Positions 20,894 to 32,639 of a DNA stretch of 64,000 bases are shown piece after piece (within the stretch, counting starts at the first letter, position 1; each line of letters starts with the position of its first letter). Made by a program: the position numbers and the translations under genes. This DNA comes from Nymphaea colorata (taxonomy: Eukaryota; Streptophyta; Magnoliopsida; Nymphaeales; Nymphaeaceae), in the NCBI RefSeq assembly GCF_008831285.2, contig NC_045151.1:3283544-3347543 (forward strand), given 5' to 3'. The notes under the pieces were generated by a model. The model was given only the letters and a program-made list of their open reading frames with translations, was not told the origin of the DNA and did no database searches.

Positions 20894-21320
20894 TTTATAC
20901 ACGCAATTTTAATATTTGAATATGTTAGTCATGTTAATTATACCTCAAGCAAGTTCTAGGTTTTTTAGCTATGTATAAAGCCTATCAACTGATGCAGGTA
21001 TATTTCAGAAGAAGCAATCTGGAACTAATCAGTTGACAGCTTAATTAGCAAGAGGGGGAAGAAAGAGGGAAGAACGTCTGTCTATTAAGATAGACAATGC
21101 AATCATCTCATTGACTGTTCAGAAAATTGATCGACTCAAAGCAGCTTGAAATCATTCTTGCTGCATGCACATGACAATGTAGCTGTAAGAAGCATAAAAG
21201 TTTATGAATGATTTTGTGAAGATGAGTTCTCTTTTATAGGTCAACTTCTTACTTCATGGATTTGCCTTTTTTTGTTTAACATGACTTTGGTAAATTAGGA
21301 CAGGTTTTTTATAAAAATAT
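20026..21320. other. Intergenic, no gene seen
   Basis: AT-rich sequence without recognisable coding potential. The only structure is a (TG)n microsatellite at about 20867-20893. Confidence 0.6.
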
Positions 21321-21321
21321 A

Positions 21322-21610
21322 CACGATCACTCCAACGATGAATCTGAATCCGATACGAATGCACAATCTGAATTTGATTTTGCATTAATTTACGCGTGAA
21401 TCCGAATCTACTTTTGAACGGATTCGAAACCACACTAGAATTATATTAAACAACCGACTTTCAAAATGTATAGACATTGGATATAGGACATTTATTGAAA
21501 ATTAGATTTGATCTGAGTCCGAATCTAATTGGATATCATTTCTTAAATCTCATTCCAATCTAACTTCTAAGTTTGATGCTAATTTTTTTTTCCATATCCA
21601 ATTAGCACAT
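21322..21610 (-). repeat. Fragment of the GGATTCAGAT TIR family
   Basis: Carries the family's degenerate words (GAATCTGAATCCGATACG, AATCCGAATC) in reverse orientation relative to the copy at 32207, and the ATATAGGAC/ATTTATT block of the interior. Neither terminus is clear. Confidence 0.5.
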
Positions 21611-23106
21611 GCCTGCTCTAATAACGAACTTCCAAGTAGGGACGGTCAATAGTGACAAAAGAAAAATGGAAAACTAAAAGAAAGTTTAAAGTTGATGGGC
21701 GTAAAGGATCCTAGAATTAATTATTCGCAAATTAACTTAAAAACAAAGTGGCAAAGGCTTGTTTTTGGATCTAACGCATTGTAAATTAACCAAATCCAGA
21801 TTCCATCGGCAAACCTCCCATATGTACCTAATTCCCTTTAGGAACCTAACTGTTGCATGTGTATGATCCCCTTTAGGAATTGTCTTCATACTCAACCCAA
21901 AAACCCAAAAGAATGATAGCACATAAACTAAAACAGTTTGAGGCACAAAATTAGAACTAATGTACTTAAAGCTCAAAATGGCATTCTTGCCACCCAAATA
22001 TTTGGCTGTGATGGCCATTTTTCCAGCTCAGCCATTTTCCAACCACCGACGTGGACTAAAAATGCCCCTTGTTAATAAAAAAGAGAACTTTTTGGCTCCG
22101 CCATTTTCCAGCCAAAGCAGGTTATATATGCCACTGATATGCATGAAACTTTCATGCACCAATATAGTTATGACAAAAAATGCATCTTGTTAATAGAAAA
22201 AAAGAACTTTTTTAGTATGGACAAAAAAAGAAAACTAAAAAAAGTAAGGTTTTGGGATCCGATAAAGCTCAGACTGCATGATTGTATCAGTCCATATATA
22301 CTAATCGTAATGACTAATATAACATCTTCATTTTTGTGACTAGCTCATGTTGTTATCCCATACCTCTGTTGTTATCTCATAAGTCCATAGTCACAAAAAA
22401 CAAGTTTTTTTTAAAAAAATGCGATAAATTAAATTGCATGCTTTTTTGAAAAAAAAAAAGTTAAAAACGAAAAAACCTGTTTTTTGCATTTTTTTCACTC
22501 TTTTCACTTTTTTCATTTTTTTATTTTTTATTTTTAATGCCAAACAGTTGTTTTTCTCATTTTTCATTTTTTATTGGTTGAAAATCTACTTATCTTTTGA
22601 TGTTTGTGTTATTAGTTTCTCACTTATTTTATTTTTCCCTCACTTTTAGTTTTTATTTTTAACAATTTACCATATTTTTTTGTTTTTTCAAGTTCGCCGT
22701 ATTATACACGAGAAAGACCTCGCTGTTTAAAACTTTAAAACTTTATCTGTGACTATGCTCATAACCATTATAGCATATGTCTATCCTTATCTTGTATCTA
22801 TGTCATTATCTCTACTCAATATCTTATGCATTTGTCATTATCTCATACCATGTTATATCTCACATTATTCTATGTTGTTATCTTAGAGACTATGGGTATG
22901 AAATAATGACATCGGTAAGGTATGAGATAATGAGTAACTACATGATTTAAGAATATTTGTTGTTTTCATGCAATGCTAGGGCATTGAAGTCGATATGTGT
23001 ATTGGTAGTAGGGTACACTCTCGGCATACACTCGCTATGTATATAGAGTGGCATACAAAACTTATTCTTTTCAACTGGTTTTCACATTACTTAGATATCG
23101 ACAATA

Positions 23107-23117
23107 TACACACACAC

Positions 23118-23157
<40 letters not shown>

Positions 23158-23207
23158 ATATATATATATATTTATTTATTTATTTATATTTATTTATTTG
23201 TTTATTT
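23107..23207. repeat. Compound (CA)/(TA)/(TG)/(TTTA) microsatellite
   Basis: CACACACA, then TA repeats, TGTGTGTG, TA repeats and TTTA repeats, read directly. Confidence 0.9.
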
Positions 23208-23844
23208 ACATTGTAAGAAAAACTTAGTGCATAAATGAGATTTAATATTTGCTTTTTACATTTTTTTCGGCTTACAAAATTTGATTTACACATTGAATTT
23301 TTTTTTTTTCATTAGTTGCTGGTATCACTTAGCATCTGTTTACATAGATTTTTGACGAAAGGATAAGAACGTTGGCTAAGAACTAGCATTATAGTGTACT
23401 GAACGGTCGTCGGACTTCATGATTGCAAGCCTTTAAGCCAGGCTCTCAATTCGTTTGTGTTCGAACTGATTTTTGTAATTCTGTCATGAGAACTTCTGAA
23501 TTATACGTGGTCTGCATGGATGATCAGTGAAAACAGGTTACATTAGGCATGTTTTAATTCAGTGGTGGAGCCAGAAAAATTTGCTGGAGGGTGATTCATT
23601 TAAAAATACTCATATTTGGATGAGCACTTATATCTGTATAAAAGTAAATATTAAATTTATCTATTTAAAAATAAAGAAATTTTAAGGAGCTGTCTGCTTT
23701 AATTAGCAGATCAAAAAGATTTTAATGGCGTTTCTCGCATACCTGATATCTGTTCTTTTCTTTTTGGGTTCATGCCAGCCTCTTGACATGCAATTGGGAC
23801 GTTTAGTTTGATTCCACCTTCATCTTCACTAATAACTAACTGGA

Positions 23845-23846
<2 letters not shown>

Positions 23847-23927
<81 letters not shown>
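23847..23927. repeat. (TA)n microsatellite
   Basis: About 80 bp of TA dinucleotides with one interruption (ACATA near 23877). Confidence 0.95.
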
Positions 23928-23932
<5 letters not shown>

Positions 23933-24226
23933 GCCTCTGCGTCAGGAATAAAAAACAGAGCCCTAATATTGATGGCTAATTAAATGTTTTTTTATGCAAT
24001 CCAACCATACAAATGTTATCTTAAAAGTGTTTTGGTGGTAAATATATGTTAAGTTAATCTTTTTTTGAGTCAGATGGTGTGTTGATAGTAATATAAAAAA
24101 TCACGGCTTGCATAACATCAAAATTTCACTAGTAGAAACATCTATACTTTTATAAACAACTTGAATCTAAGACTTGTTTCTTGCCGAATCAGTGTTTGTG
24201 AACATTCTATATTTGTTCTTATTTTG

Positions 24227-24300
24227 TACAAAATATACTGTAACAATGGTCTAAGGAGTCTGCTACAAAATATACTGTAACAATGGTCTAAGGAGTCTGC
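24227..24300 (+). repeat. 37-bp perfect tandem duplication
   Basis: 24227-24263 and 24264-24300 are identical and begin TACAAAATATACTG. Confidence 0.95.
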
Positions 24301-25410
24301 TTTTTGTCGTTGACCCAAATGGTCTCGGATATTTCAAATATATATATATATATATATATATTTGCCTCAAAATCCATTTGGCGTTCTATGAGCTGCTTTA
24401 CAACATCTGAAATGTCACCAGTGAACTAGCTATAGATACCGAACAAACCGATCGGACCGGAAACTTCTTTCACTGCATTAGATCCGACGCAAACACAACT
24501 GTCCACGTAACTGGACCGGATCTGTTTTTTCCAGGTCAATGATCGTTGATCTGCAACTTTGACACACCCGAAAGATCCTTATGTTGTAGGCGGGGTCTGC
24601 AACAAAAATAGCTAGCCAACACATTAAACAATGCTAAGATCCGTTACATGCCCATTTGAATTTAATTGGAACCTTTTCAATTTCAAACAAAGAATTGCTA
24701 TATTCTCTTACATTTTTAATAACTTCAAAAAAAAATTATTTACAATTTTCTTTTTTGCTTAAAAATTATATTTCAGTTTTATTCAATCCACAAATTTGTT
24801 TTATTAGGCTTCTATTCAGCCTACCCCCTAATTTTCTTTGCATTAATGTCACCAATTCCATTCGAAAACTAATCATATCATAAACACTGCAGCCACACAC
24901 ATCCGTTCTTCTGCTTCTCCTTCCATAATTGAGATTTCCTCTTGTTTTTCTCAGCATGACAATTGAACAGAAAAACATAATAATAATACTAAGTGGGTCG
25001 AATCAAGTCAGTTTCCTACTGGCGCCGCACCTACCACGCCCACACCGTCGCCCCACATGGCCCTCCGACAAGTTGGTGCGCGCTGCCTGTTCGGACCCAT
25101 TGAGTCTACGGTCCATAGGATTAGACTGTACCTGGCGCTTTACTAATGAAATCCAAGTATTGCCCCTACACCAACCAGCACCTAGTCAAGCGCGATATGT
25201 AGCCTTTTAATTATGCTTGCTCTGGTCACATGGGATCTTCTTCTCTTCATGCTTGGCTTGAATCATGTTGTTCCAGTAAAAGTCAAATCCATCGAGATTT
25301 TGCGGGAACCCAACATGAACAATATTGATTGCATTGTCTAGGTACGAAGGAAGATCATCAGTGAGATGCCGAGCTTAGCATGGGAGTAGGCTGGGTTGAC
25401 GGGTCCACAT

Positions 25411-25640
25411 AAGTGGTATCAAAGCTAGTTCAACATTTAGCCTTGTAGTCCCACACGTGAGAACTAGCTAGTTCAACATTTACACTTGTAGTCCCACACG
25501 TGAGAACTTGTGTACTTGTTGGAGGGGGTGAAAGTGTGAAAGTTTAGTATTGTACCAAAAATTAGAATGAATGTTCGAGGACTTATAAAGAAGCTGGCTA
25601 AGTGGTAGATAGTTCATGTTCCTAGCCCTTTTGCAACCTA
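25411..25640 (+). mobile_element. Relic related to the TRIM at 28185
   Basis: TGGTATCAAAGC at about 25414 resembles a tRNA-Met primer-binding site. It is followed by GTTCAACATTTAG and GTCCCACACGTG as in the TRIM interior, a purine-rich GGAGGGGGTG, then LTR-like AGGACTTATAAAG and GGCTAAGTGGT. A 43-bp unit is duplicated in tandem (25424-25466 and 25467-25509). The left LTR is not clear. Confidence 0.5.
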
Positions 25641-26204
25641 GCTCTTTTGCAAGACGAATTGAAACAGCTAGGGCGTGGCTTCGGATCGGTCAGTCCGAGA
25701 GCCCAAGCCCGATGTGGGAATAGGGAGGGCCATGACAATTTATGGTAACGAGCTACTTCTCAATATGGAAGTAAATGGATGTTGTAAAACTTTCAAATAT
25801 GTAAGCTGGTAACGAAGTTTAATTACCAAAACTTGCTACGAACAAACCTCGGTTGTTCGACAGTGGCTTGTTTGACACTGCTCCTTAGTTTGAGCTCTCA
25901 AGTTTAAGCCTTATACTTTTATAGCAAACTTAGATATTCAAAGCCACTTGCATGTGTCAGCAGCATTTTACACGATGAACCAGATGACGAGTCTTGTGGT
26001 TGCGCAACTTAGTGAGGTGAAAATAGTGGTAATCTGATCTCTGCTGATTCGTTTATAAGAGGAGAAAAGATAGCATGATATGGAGAAGAAAATCATTTCT
26101 AACTTCGTTGGGGATGCTTCTTTTGCCTCAAAGGAAAGCAAAGATGGGTCGTGGACTAGTGCTTTAATTAATACTCTGCTGAAAGCCTAAAGATTGGAAG
26201 ATTA

Positions 26205-26440
26205 CACGGAGGGCTGTAGTGTATCTGGCCGAGCTGGCACTTAGTAATCAATTTGATTCCCGTGAGCATTGTTCTTTTGGATTGTAAAAGGTGGCAGGTG
26301 CTACTCTCAAGCTACAAGCAATAACCGTAAGTTCACTGGATCCCGACATAGTTCTAACCTGAGAAGTAAGGGGAAGGAAGGGGAGCTTCTTCCCTGCATG
26401 CGGGCAGTGGGTTCACTCCCGCCCACCTGCTAAAGAATGG
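26205..26440 (+). mobile_element. SINE-like element
   Basis: A tRNA-like head (GGCTGTAGTGTATCTGGCC, then TTTGATTCCCGTGAGC as a B-box-like part) is followed by a body GGTGCTACTCTCAAG shared with 27336-27600. The 3' end is not obvious. Confidence 0.45.
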
Positions 26441-26865
26441 AAAATTAGCTACTGTAGATGAGCGAAAGAGAGAACTATGAAAGCAAACGAGGTCGCATCA
26501 CCTGTTGGAGATCAGTGTAGCTGTATATATTAGCGGATCATATTTCATACTAGATCTCGTTGCCTTCAATTCCTATCATTAATGGCGATGAAGCTTAGAA
26601 ATTAGGAAGATGGTTTAAGGAGAAAAACAAAATAATTAATTAAATTTGTCCACAGCAGGGATTGACAACCCTTGAGGACTAGCCTTGCTTTGAGCCGACC
26701 CTTTTCGGAAAGTCCAATCCAAACTTACTGTTTTTGGAAGACTCATGGACACGATTTTTGAGTAAATTATCACTTTCACTTGTTCAATCTGACAAGTACA
26801 TTGTCGCCTAACTGAAGGGGTGGTGATTAAAGAAGAAGAGATCCAATATAAGTCTATGCTCTCTG

Positions 26866-26866
<1 letters not shown>

Positions 26867-26901
<35 letters not shown>
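26867..26901. repeat. (TA)n microsatellite
   Basis: About 34 bp of TA repeats. Confidence 0.95.
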
Positions 26902-27029
26902 CGTGATAAGTTGGTGAACTCCCCATGTGAGGAAATGGCCCCCGCCTGGTTGGCCATGCCTGATTGTTTCTAGTCAAAGGCGAGGGGCCCAATTGGACCC
27001 CGTACTCCCTGCCTCATCAATCTTTTACC

Positions 27030-27085
27030 ATTGCGTGTCTTTCCTTGAGAGACATTACCTTTGCCTGTCTTTCCTTGAGAGAAAA
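27030..27085 (+). repeat. Short tandem-like repeat
   Basis: TGTCTTTCCTTGAGAGA occurs twice, 30 bp apart, within an otherwise unremarkable stretch. Confidence 0.7.
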
Positions 27086-27335
27086 GCTTGGGCACTTGAT
27101 TTTCCTTCATCATTGTACCTGGATCTGGCCGTCCATTAGAAAATGGCTGGCATTTGGTATGGTTCCCCTGTAACTAATGGCCGAAATGGATCTCTGTTTA
27201 TTCATATCCATGACGTTGAGCACCATGCGATTGTCACACACACACACCATAATATATATATACATCACACACGCAAGCACATGCAAATGTGCTAAAACCT
27301 CTACCAGCAGTGACTAAATCACTGACAAACAAGTA

Positions 27336-27600
27336 GCACGGATGGCCGTAGTATAGTGTGTGGGCTGACTAAAATCCGGTAATTCCCATGAACTCTACTC
27401 CTCTAAACTGCAAATGATATGAGGTGCCACTCTCAAGTTGAAGGGAGTCAACATAAGTTTACACAGGTTCTGAAGCGGCCCATGACCCCAGGGAGAGGGT
27501 GAAGTGAGGAGGGGCTTGACCTCTTTGGTTATCTATCCCAACCTCCCCACCCACCCCCCACCCCAACAAAAAAAAAGGAAAAACTGACAAACAAATATAT
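27336..27600 (+). mobile_element. SINE-like element
   Basis: Starts with a tRNA-like head (GGATGGCCGTAGTATAGTG, later AATTCCCATGA). The body GAGGTGCCACTCTCAAGTTG is shared with the copies at 26205 and, more loosely, 55832. It ends in a C/A-rich stretch with AACAAAAAAAAAGG. Confidence 0.5.
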
Positions 27601-28184
27601 GCCTTAGTTAAAGCAATTGCTGCTATCAGTACTCTTAATTTATTTCACATCCACAGGCGGCGTCTTATAGGTATGGCCGAGTTTCTAGCATATGGGAATT
27701 GGTGAAGTTATGTCCCGCAGGACTTACTAAAATCAGACCAGGTATTGATATGACACCTCAAATTTGGGCTTGACATATTACTCAAATTTGGGCTGGATTA
27801 TACCACAAGTTAACCCGAATCATGATTCAGATTGCATACAATTCAAATATAATTTTATTCATGTATAAATCAAGTCTAGTTAATGCATTATTTACCTTAG
27901 GTGATTAGGTTACCCAAGGAACATACCTACACAATCAAAATCTCCTCTGCTACCTGTAGACACTACATTGAATCTATAAAATATCTATGGACAGTTTGCC
28001 CCTTCCAGCAAAGTTGAAAAGAACCAAGCATATAAATTCATGGCGTCTGAGCAAAAAAACATTTCATTTGAACATTGGAAAGAGTACATTACTATATATT
28101 GGCACATGTTGTGTACATTTTTACCTAAAAGTTTGCTTTTTCCATTTTTTTTCAATGATCTTGCTCAATTATATTAACACATAG

Positions 28185-28580
28185 TATAATATCCAAAAAT
28201 TTAATCTCATATATACGATTGTAAGGAATTTAGAGTACTTATAAAGGGGTTGTTAAGTGCTTGGTTATTTTGGTTTCTAAATTTTTTGGTCTTCAACTGA
28301 AACTACTAAGGGCAGATCTGTATCTACCAGCTACGTTGTTATAATGACATCAAAGCCAGTTCAACACTCGGGCCTACGGTCTCACATACACAAACGTGTG
28401 TGCTTTAGGGACAGTGGATTATAACACCCCAAAAGTATAATCTCGTATCTACGATTATGAAGAATATTTAAGGACTTATAAGAGGTTGTTAAGTGGTTGA
28501 TTGCTCTGGTTTTAGCTTTTTTCGGGTTGAAACCAAAACTGCTAAGAGGCAAGTTGGAATCTGCTAGACGAGTTGTTACA
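28185..28580 (+). mobile_element. TRIM (terminal-repeat retrotransposon in miniature)
   Basis: 396-bp element with two direct LTRs, 28185-28343 (159 bp) and 28420-28580 (161 bp), sharing blocks such as TACGATT, ACTTATAA, GGTTGTTAAGTG and a GTTGTTA(C/T)A end. The 76-bp interior starts with a primer-binding-site-like TGACATCAAAGCC (28345-28357) and ends with a purine-rich AGGGACAGTGGA. Flanks CATAG (28180-28184) and CATAT (28581-28585) match at four of five bases as a target duplication. No coding sequence, so it would depend on another element's proteins. Family name unknown to me. Confidence 0.8.
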
Positions 28581-28659
28581 CATATTATTAGACTTTAGTA
28601 CATTAGTTGCATGCTTTATATATCCATAAGTGCAATCTATTGATTCGAGAAGTTCTTTA

Positions 28660-28821
28660 TGGGTTGTTTGACATAAGTAACACATTGTTATTATTTCATG
28701 AATCTATCTCAAAAACCGAGACAGATTCATTTAACACTTTTTAAAGTGCTCAATGAATTTAACTAATTTTTGAGTCAGATGCGTGGGATAATAACATAAT
28801 GTTACTATTCTTAAATGACCC
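28660..28821. mobile_element. Tourist-like MITE
   Basis: About 162 bp with long imperfect terminal inverted repeats of about 35 bp. The left end GGGTTGTTTGACATAAGTAA pairs with the right end, whose reverse complement starts GGGTCATTTAAGAATAGTAA. Flanked by TTA on both sides (28657-28659 and 28822-28824), the target duplication typical of PIF/Harbinger MITEs. Non-coding. Confidence 0.75.
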
Positions 28822-28824
28822 TTA

Positions 28825-31800
28825 ATGGGTCAGTCATCACAATTTGTTATGCTGACCACTTTTTGAACCTTTATTTTTTAAGGTTTTTTCCCTTTATAAC
28901 ATTGGGATATAATTCAGAGACATACACTAAAGTCTTAGCAAAAAATATCTCAATTCATTTGTGCTGGTAAATATACAATTTGCACTTATTGATTTAGTTG
29001 TAATGAATGTCATTCATTTTGAAGATTTTTCCTTAATTTATAGTTAGTTGGCACATTGGAAGATACATCTCTAAATGTTTAGCCAAAAAGTCCAGTTCAT
29101 TTGTGGTAGCAAATTATTTAGTCACAACTAGTGAATGTCTTACAAGGCAATATATTCATTATTTGCTTGAAGGACTTGATTTCTTACAAATCAAGCAACA
29201 TTTCTTTATGAAAATTTTGACATTGGCTTCCTCTATATCTCAAGAATCATCTTGCCTTAAAATTTTGGCTCAACTAGTATTGTGAAGGTCCTTAAGCAAG
29301 GTAAGAGCTTATGCATTGTTTAACTATTCAAAGAAACAAATTAACTTGTTTGAACCTCTATCAATATATTTGTCTTTTCTAAAAAGCATATTCAAACCAT
29401 AACACATTCATCATGAACCATGCAAACCTTAGACATATCAATAAGATAAAAAATACTTAATTTTATACATTTCACGTGCACATATTGCCTATAGCAAGCA
29501 CACCTATTCTGCCTTTCTTGGGTGACACCACCAAGGTCGTTTATATGATGCAATCAAAGTTATGTTTACTTTGGCTATTATTGGATCCTATATCATAAAT
29601 TAAAACACAAATTATGTGATATTTCAGACAATTCAGTGTTGCAAGATGAATGAAAAACTTTATCAATTTAGGTTCATAATAGAGAGAATTTTTAGACTAG
29701 AAAAATCTCTTTGATTTGCTCCCATTGATGAATTCAAGTGTAAAACTAAAACCAGTGGTACTGTCATGTGAAAGTTTATTATTCTAGAATGCACAAGAAT
29801 TGGATCATTAGATCTAGGGATCAGCAGCCACAGTGTCACTAATTTTGCTCCCAATATTGTGCTCCACTTCATTGGCCTTTCAGTAATTGTATGTCCAACT
29901 TATTTGCACTTCTAGTAAGTTCCAAATGACCAACACCTCATTTCACAAATTTTCATCTTTATAGGCAAATGGATTTCAAAAAAATGTTCACAATCCATAA
30001 TCTACTAAAAATTGAATCAAATACACATTTTTCAATAATGCATACATTTTGTGCACTATCATTTGAATATAATAGAGCATCGTCTATCCATATATAATGT
30101 AGTCGAACCATTGTTGTTTTCCAAAAATATTTGTCACTTGGAACTAGAGAGCAAGGTACAAAGTGTCTTAAACTCTCAATGCTTGTAGAAGTAGACCTTT
30201 CAAGTTGTCAACTATAAGTTGTGCAATGCTGCATTACATCTCATAAGGTACCTTTGATGGAGACTGACGTTTTACTTAGCACCACAATGGTCTGACATCA
30301 CTACAGAAAAACAGGTTTTGCTAACATGAGAAGTGAGCAAATCTGCAATGGCTAGACGAAGTGGGAATAGTTAGTTCTCTGTACAAGAATATTTTTGAGA
30401 TGGTGTGGAACAGAATAATTAGATATCATATATTACGAAATTAGCCATTCAAAGTTGATACTAAGGTCAAATGTAATCCTTAGATTTTTACCAAATTATA
30501 AGATGGCATTAGTTGGGGCACTTCATGCACAATCTTGGCTCATTTATAGCCATAATGGACATGGTTGTATACATTAATGGCCAAACTTATACTTCAAATT
30601 TTCTTAAGTTTAATAAGAATTCAAAAAAATAAACAAATTTAAAGGCACGTTGCAAAACGTAGGGCCTACACTGGCAACAAATTTCATTGGAATGGCCACG
30701 AGCATATAATATCTATCCTGGAGATCAATGTTGTCACTGCAATCACTATTATAAAGTTAAAAAAAAAATTACTTAAAGCGTTGATTTTATGATCATAATT
30801 TAGACATATAAGGGTTAATTTGGCTGGCAAATGGAACACTTTGTGAGTGTTCTCAAAGATTGGGGCAGATCATGAACACCTAATTATAGTGTTCCATGAA
30901 TATGTCTCAAAAGGATAGATTCGTGAACTACTCACAGGATGTTCCAACTATCAAATCACTGCTAAATAAGTCTACACTAGTGGGATTAGTGGCTTTAGAC
31001 TCTATATTGGTGATTGTATCACCAATGCAACCTTATATATGGATCACTACTATAGAGCCTATGATATTTGTCATTGTCATCTATTCATATCTATTGTAGT
31101 AATTTTATCACTACTATATCTTTTGATAAGATTTCCTGCATAAATCTGAATATCAATATATAAACAAGGTTGTTCAGAAAATGGTACCGACATTTACATT
31201 GCATGAGATATGATTCCATTAATGAAAATGTATCATTTTTGTTTATCAAAGAATAAAAATTAAAGGAAAATGCAGTTCATTGCAAAAGCACTATATACAG
31301 AAGTTCATTTTAATCACCTAGGACATATGTGATGGATAGTCTAACTCACCATTAACAGGTGGGCAAAGAGTTTTCCCTTCAAGAAAAGAAGCTTCGGTAC
31401 AAGATGAAGTGTATTATATATTTGTTTATGTACATTCTTCCTCTATTCTTGCAGTTATTGTTTTCTCTTTGATTAATATGATGAATATGGCATCCCTTGG
31501 TGATAGTATGCATTTCTTTGTTTCTTTCTCTCTTCATTCTTAACAATTATAACATTGCCTTTGATATGCATTTCAACTTTCAAATTAGTGGTTCCCTATT
31601 GAGACATTCTTGATGCCCTTCTTTATGGGGTTCAATGAATCTATGGTGTTTCCATCTTCAGCTATGTGCTTGTTTGAGGGAGAGGCCTATGTCGCTTTGA
31701 CATCCCCTCTAGAACTCACTTTCCCATGGGAGAAATTGAGTTTGGAAATGGGTCATTCAAATTGTACTAAATATAGTGCCTTCGTAAGGATATCTATAAT

Positions 31801-32200
31801 TTGATATGATGTAGGAACATGTTTGACTTGTAGTCATTGTTTGGATAAGTGATTTCTAACAAATTGATTATCCAATTTGATGTGCTTACCTTTGTCAAAC
31901 ATAGGATGAGCAACCTTATAGGTTATATTAGTCATGTTACACTAGATGATAGGCATATTGGAACTCTGAATGTAAATTTTTTGAAGAAAATATTGGATCT
32001 AAGTTAATTTGGTGGCAATGTTGACGACTTGGTGATAGTCAGCATTAGACCTAGAATAAGCATTCCATTTTGTTTCTTGAGACACTGATGCAAAAGATTG
32101 GGTCAAACAAAAACACTGCATATTCTCTAGTTGAATTGTGATAACCTAGAGACATTTTTTTTCTTTTTGTGGTTGGATAATTTTAATGTCTTCTTCTTCA
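28825..32200. other. Intergenic, no gene seen
   Basis: AT-rich, with only short unrecognised open frames. Near 30811-30960 a segment with CATGAAT...TCTCAAAA and AGATTCGTGAAC resembles the interior of the MITE at 28660 and may be a decayed relative. Confidence 0.55.
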
Positions 32201-32206
32201 TATTTA

Positions 32207-32633
32207 GTGATGTCAATGTATTCAATTTGAATCAGATGTCCAACTGAACCCATTCAAAGGAAAGGGATATGGAAAAACAAATAACGTCTGATTAAGAAAT
32301 GAGATGTGATTCAAATTTAAGAAATGATATCTGATCAAATTCAAATTTGAATATGCATAAATATCTGAGCAGATTTGGATTTAGTTTTAAATAAATATCT
32401 TATATCCAATGTTCTTACCTTTTGAAAATCGGCCGGATTCAGTCAAAAATCAGATTTAGATTTAGATTCGGATATGAATGTAAAAAATAGATTCGGACTG
32501 TGAAATCGGATTTCAGATTCAGATTTCGGTATTATTTTTCTTTGTTTGAATTTGAACTCTAGTATACGAATATCTGAAAAAAACAAATATGGTTAAGAGT
32601 ACATCCAATTCAAATCCAATCCGTTGACATCCC
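32207..32633 (+). mobile_element. TIR element of the GGATTCAGAT family, best copy
   Basis: 427-bp non-coding element. The left end GTGATGTCAATG pairs with the right end, whose reverse complement is GGGATGTCAACG (10 of 12). A perfect 6-bp flank duplication TATTTA lies at 32201-32206 and 32634-32639. The interior consists largely of degenerate words such as GGATTCAGAT, AGATTTAGATTC and CGGATTTCAGATTC. Related copies are at 60368, 61424, about 61800 and 21322. Superfamily not assigned. Confidence 0.75.
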
Positions 32634-32639
32634 TATTTA

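Larger units (their letters stand above)
21611..25250. other. Intergenic with short repeats and TA microsatellites
   Basis: No gene. Short direct repeats lie at 21990-22215 (GCCATTTTCC twice; TTGTTAATA...AGAACTTTTT twice, about 115 bp apart), a T-rich run at 22430-22700, (TA)n blocks at 23107-23207, 23847-23927 and 24341-24362, and a 37-bp tandem duplication at 24227-24300. A GC-richer patch at 25020-25140 has no recognisable frame. Confidence 0.6.

Noticed and set aside
24929-25210. 93-codon frame in a GC-richer patch
   Set aside because: No domain or conserved motif, and no splice or promoter context; most likely chance in less AT-rich sequence.
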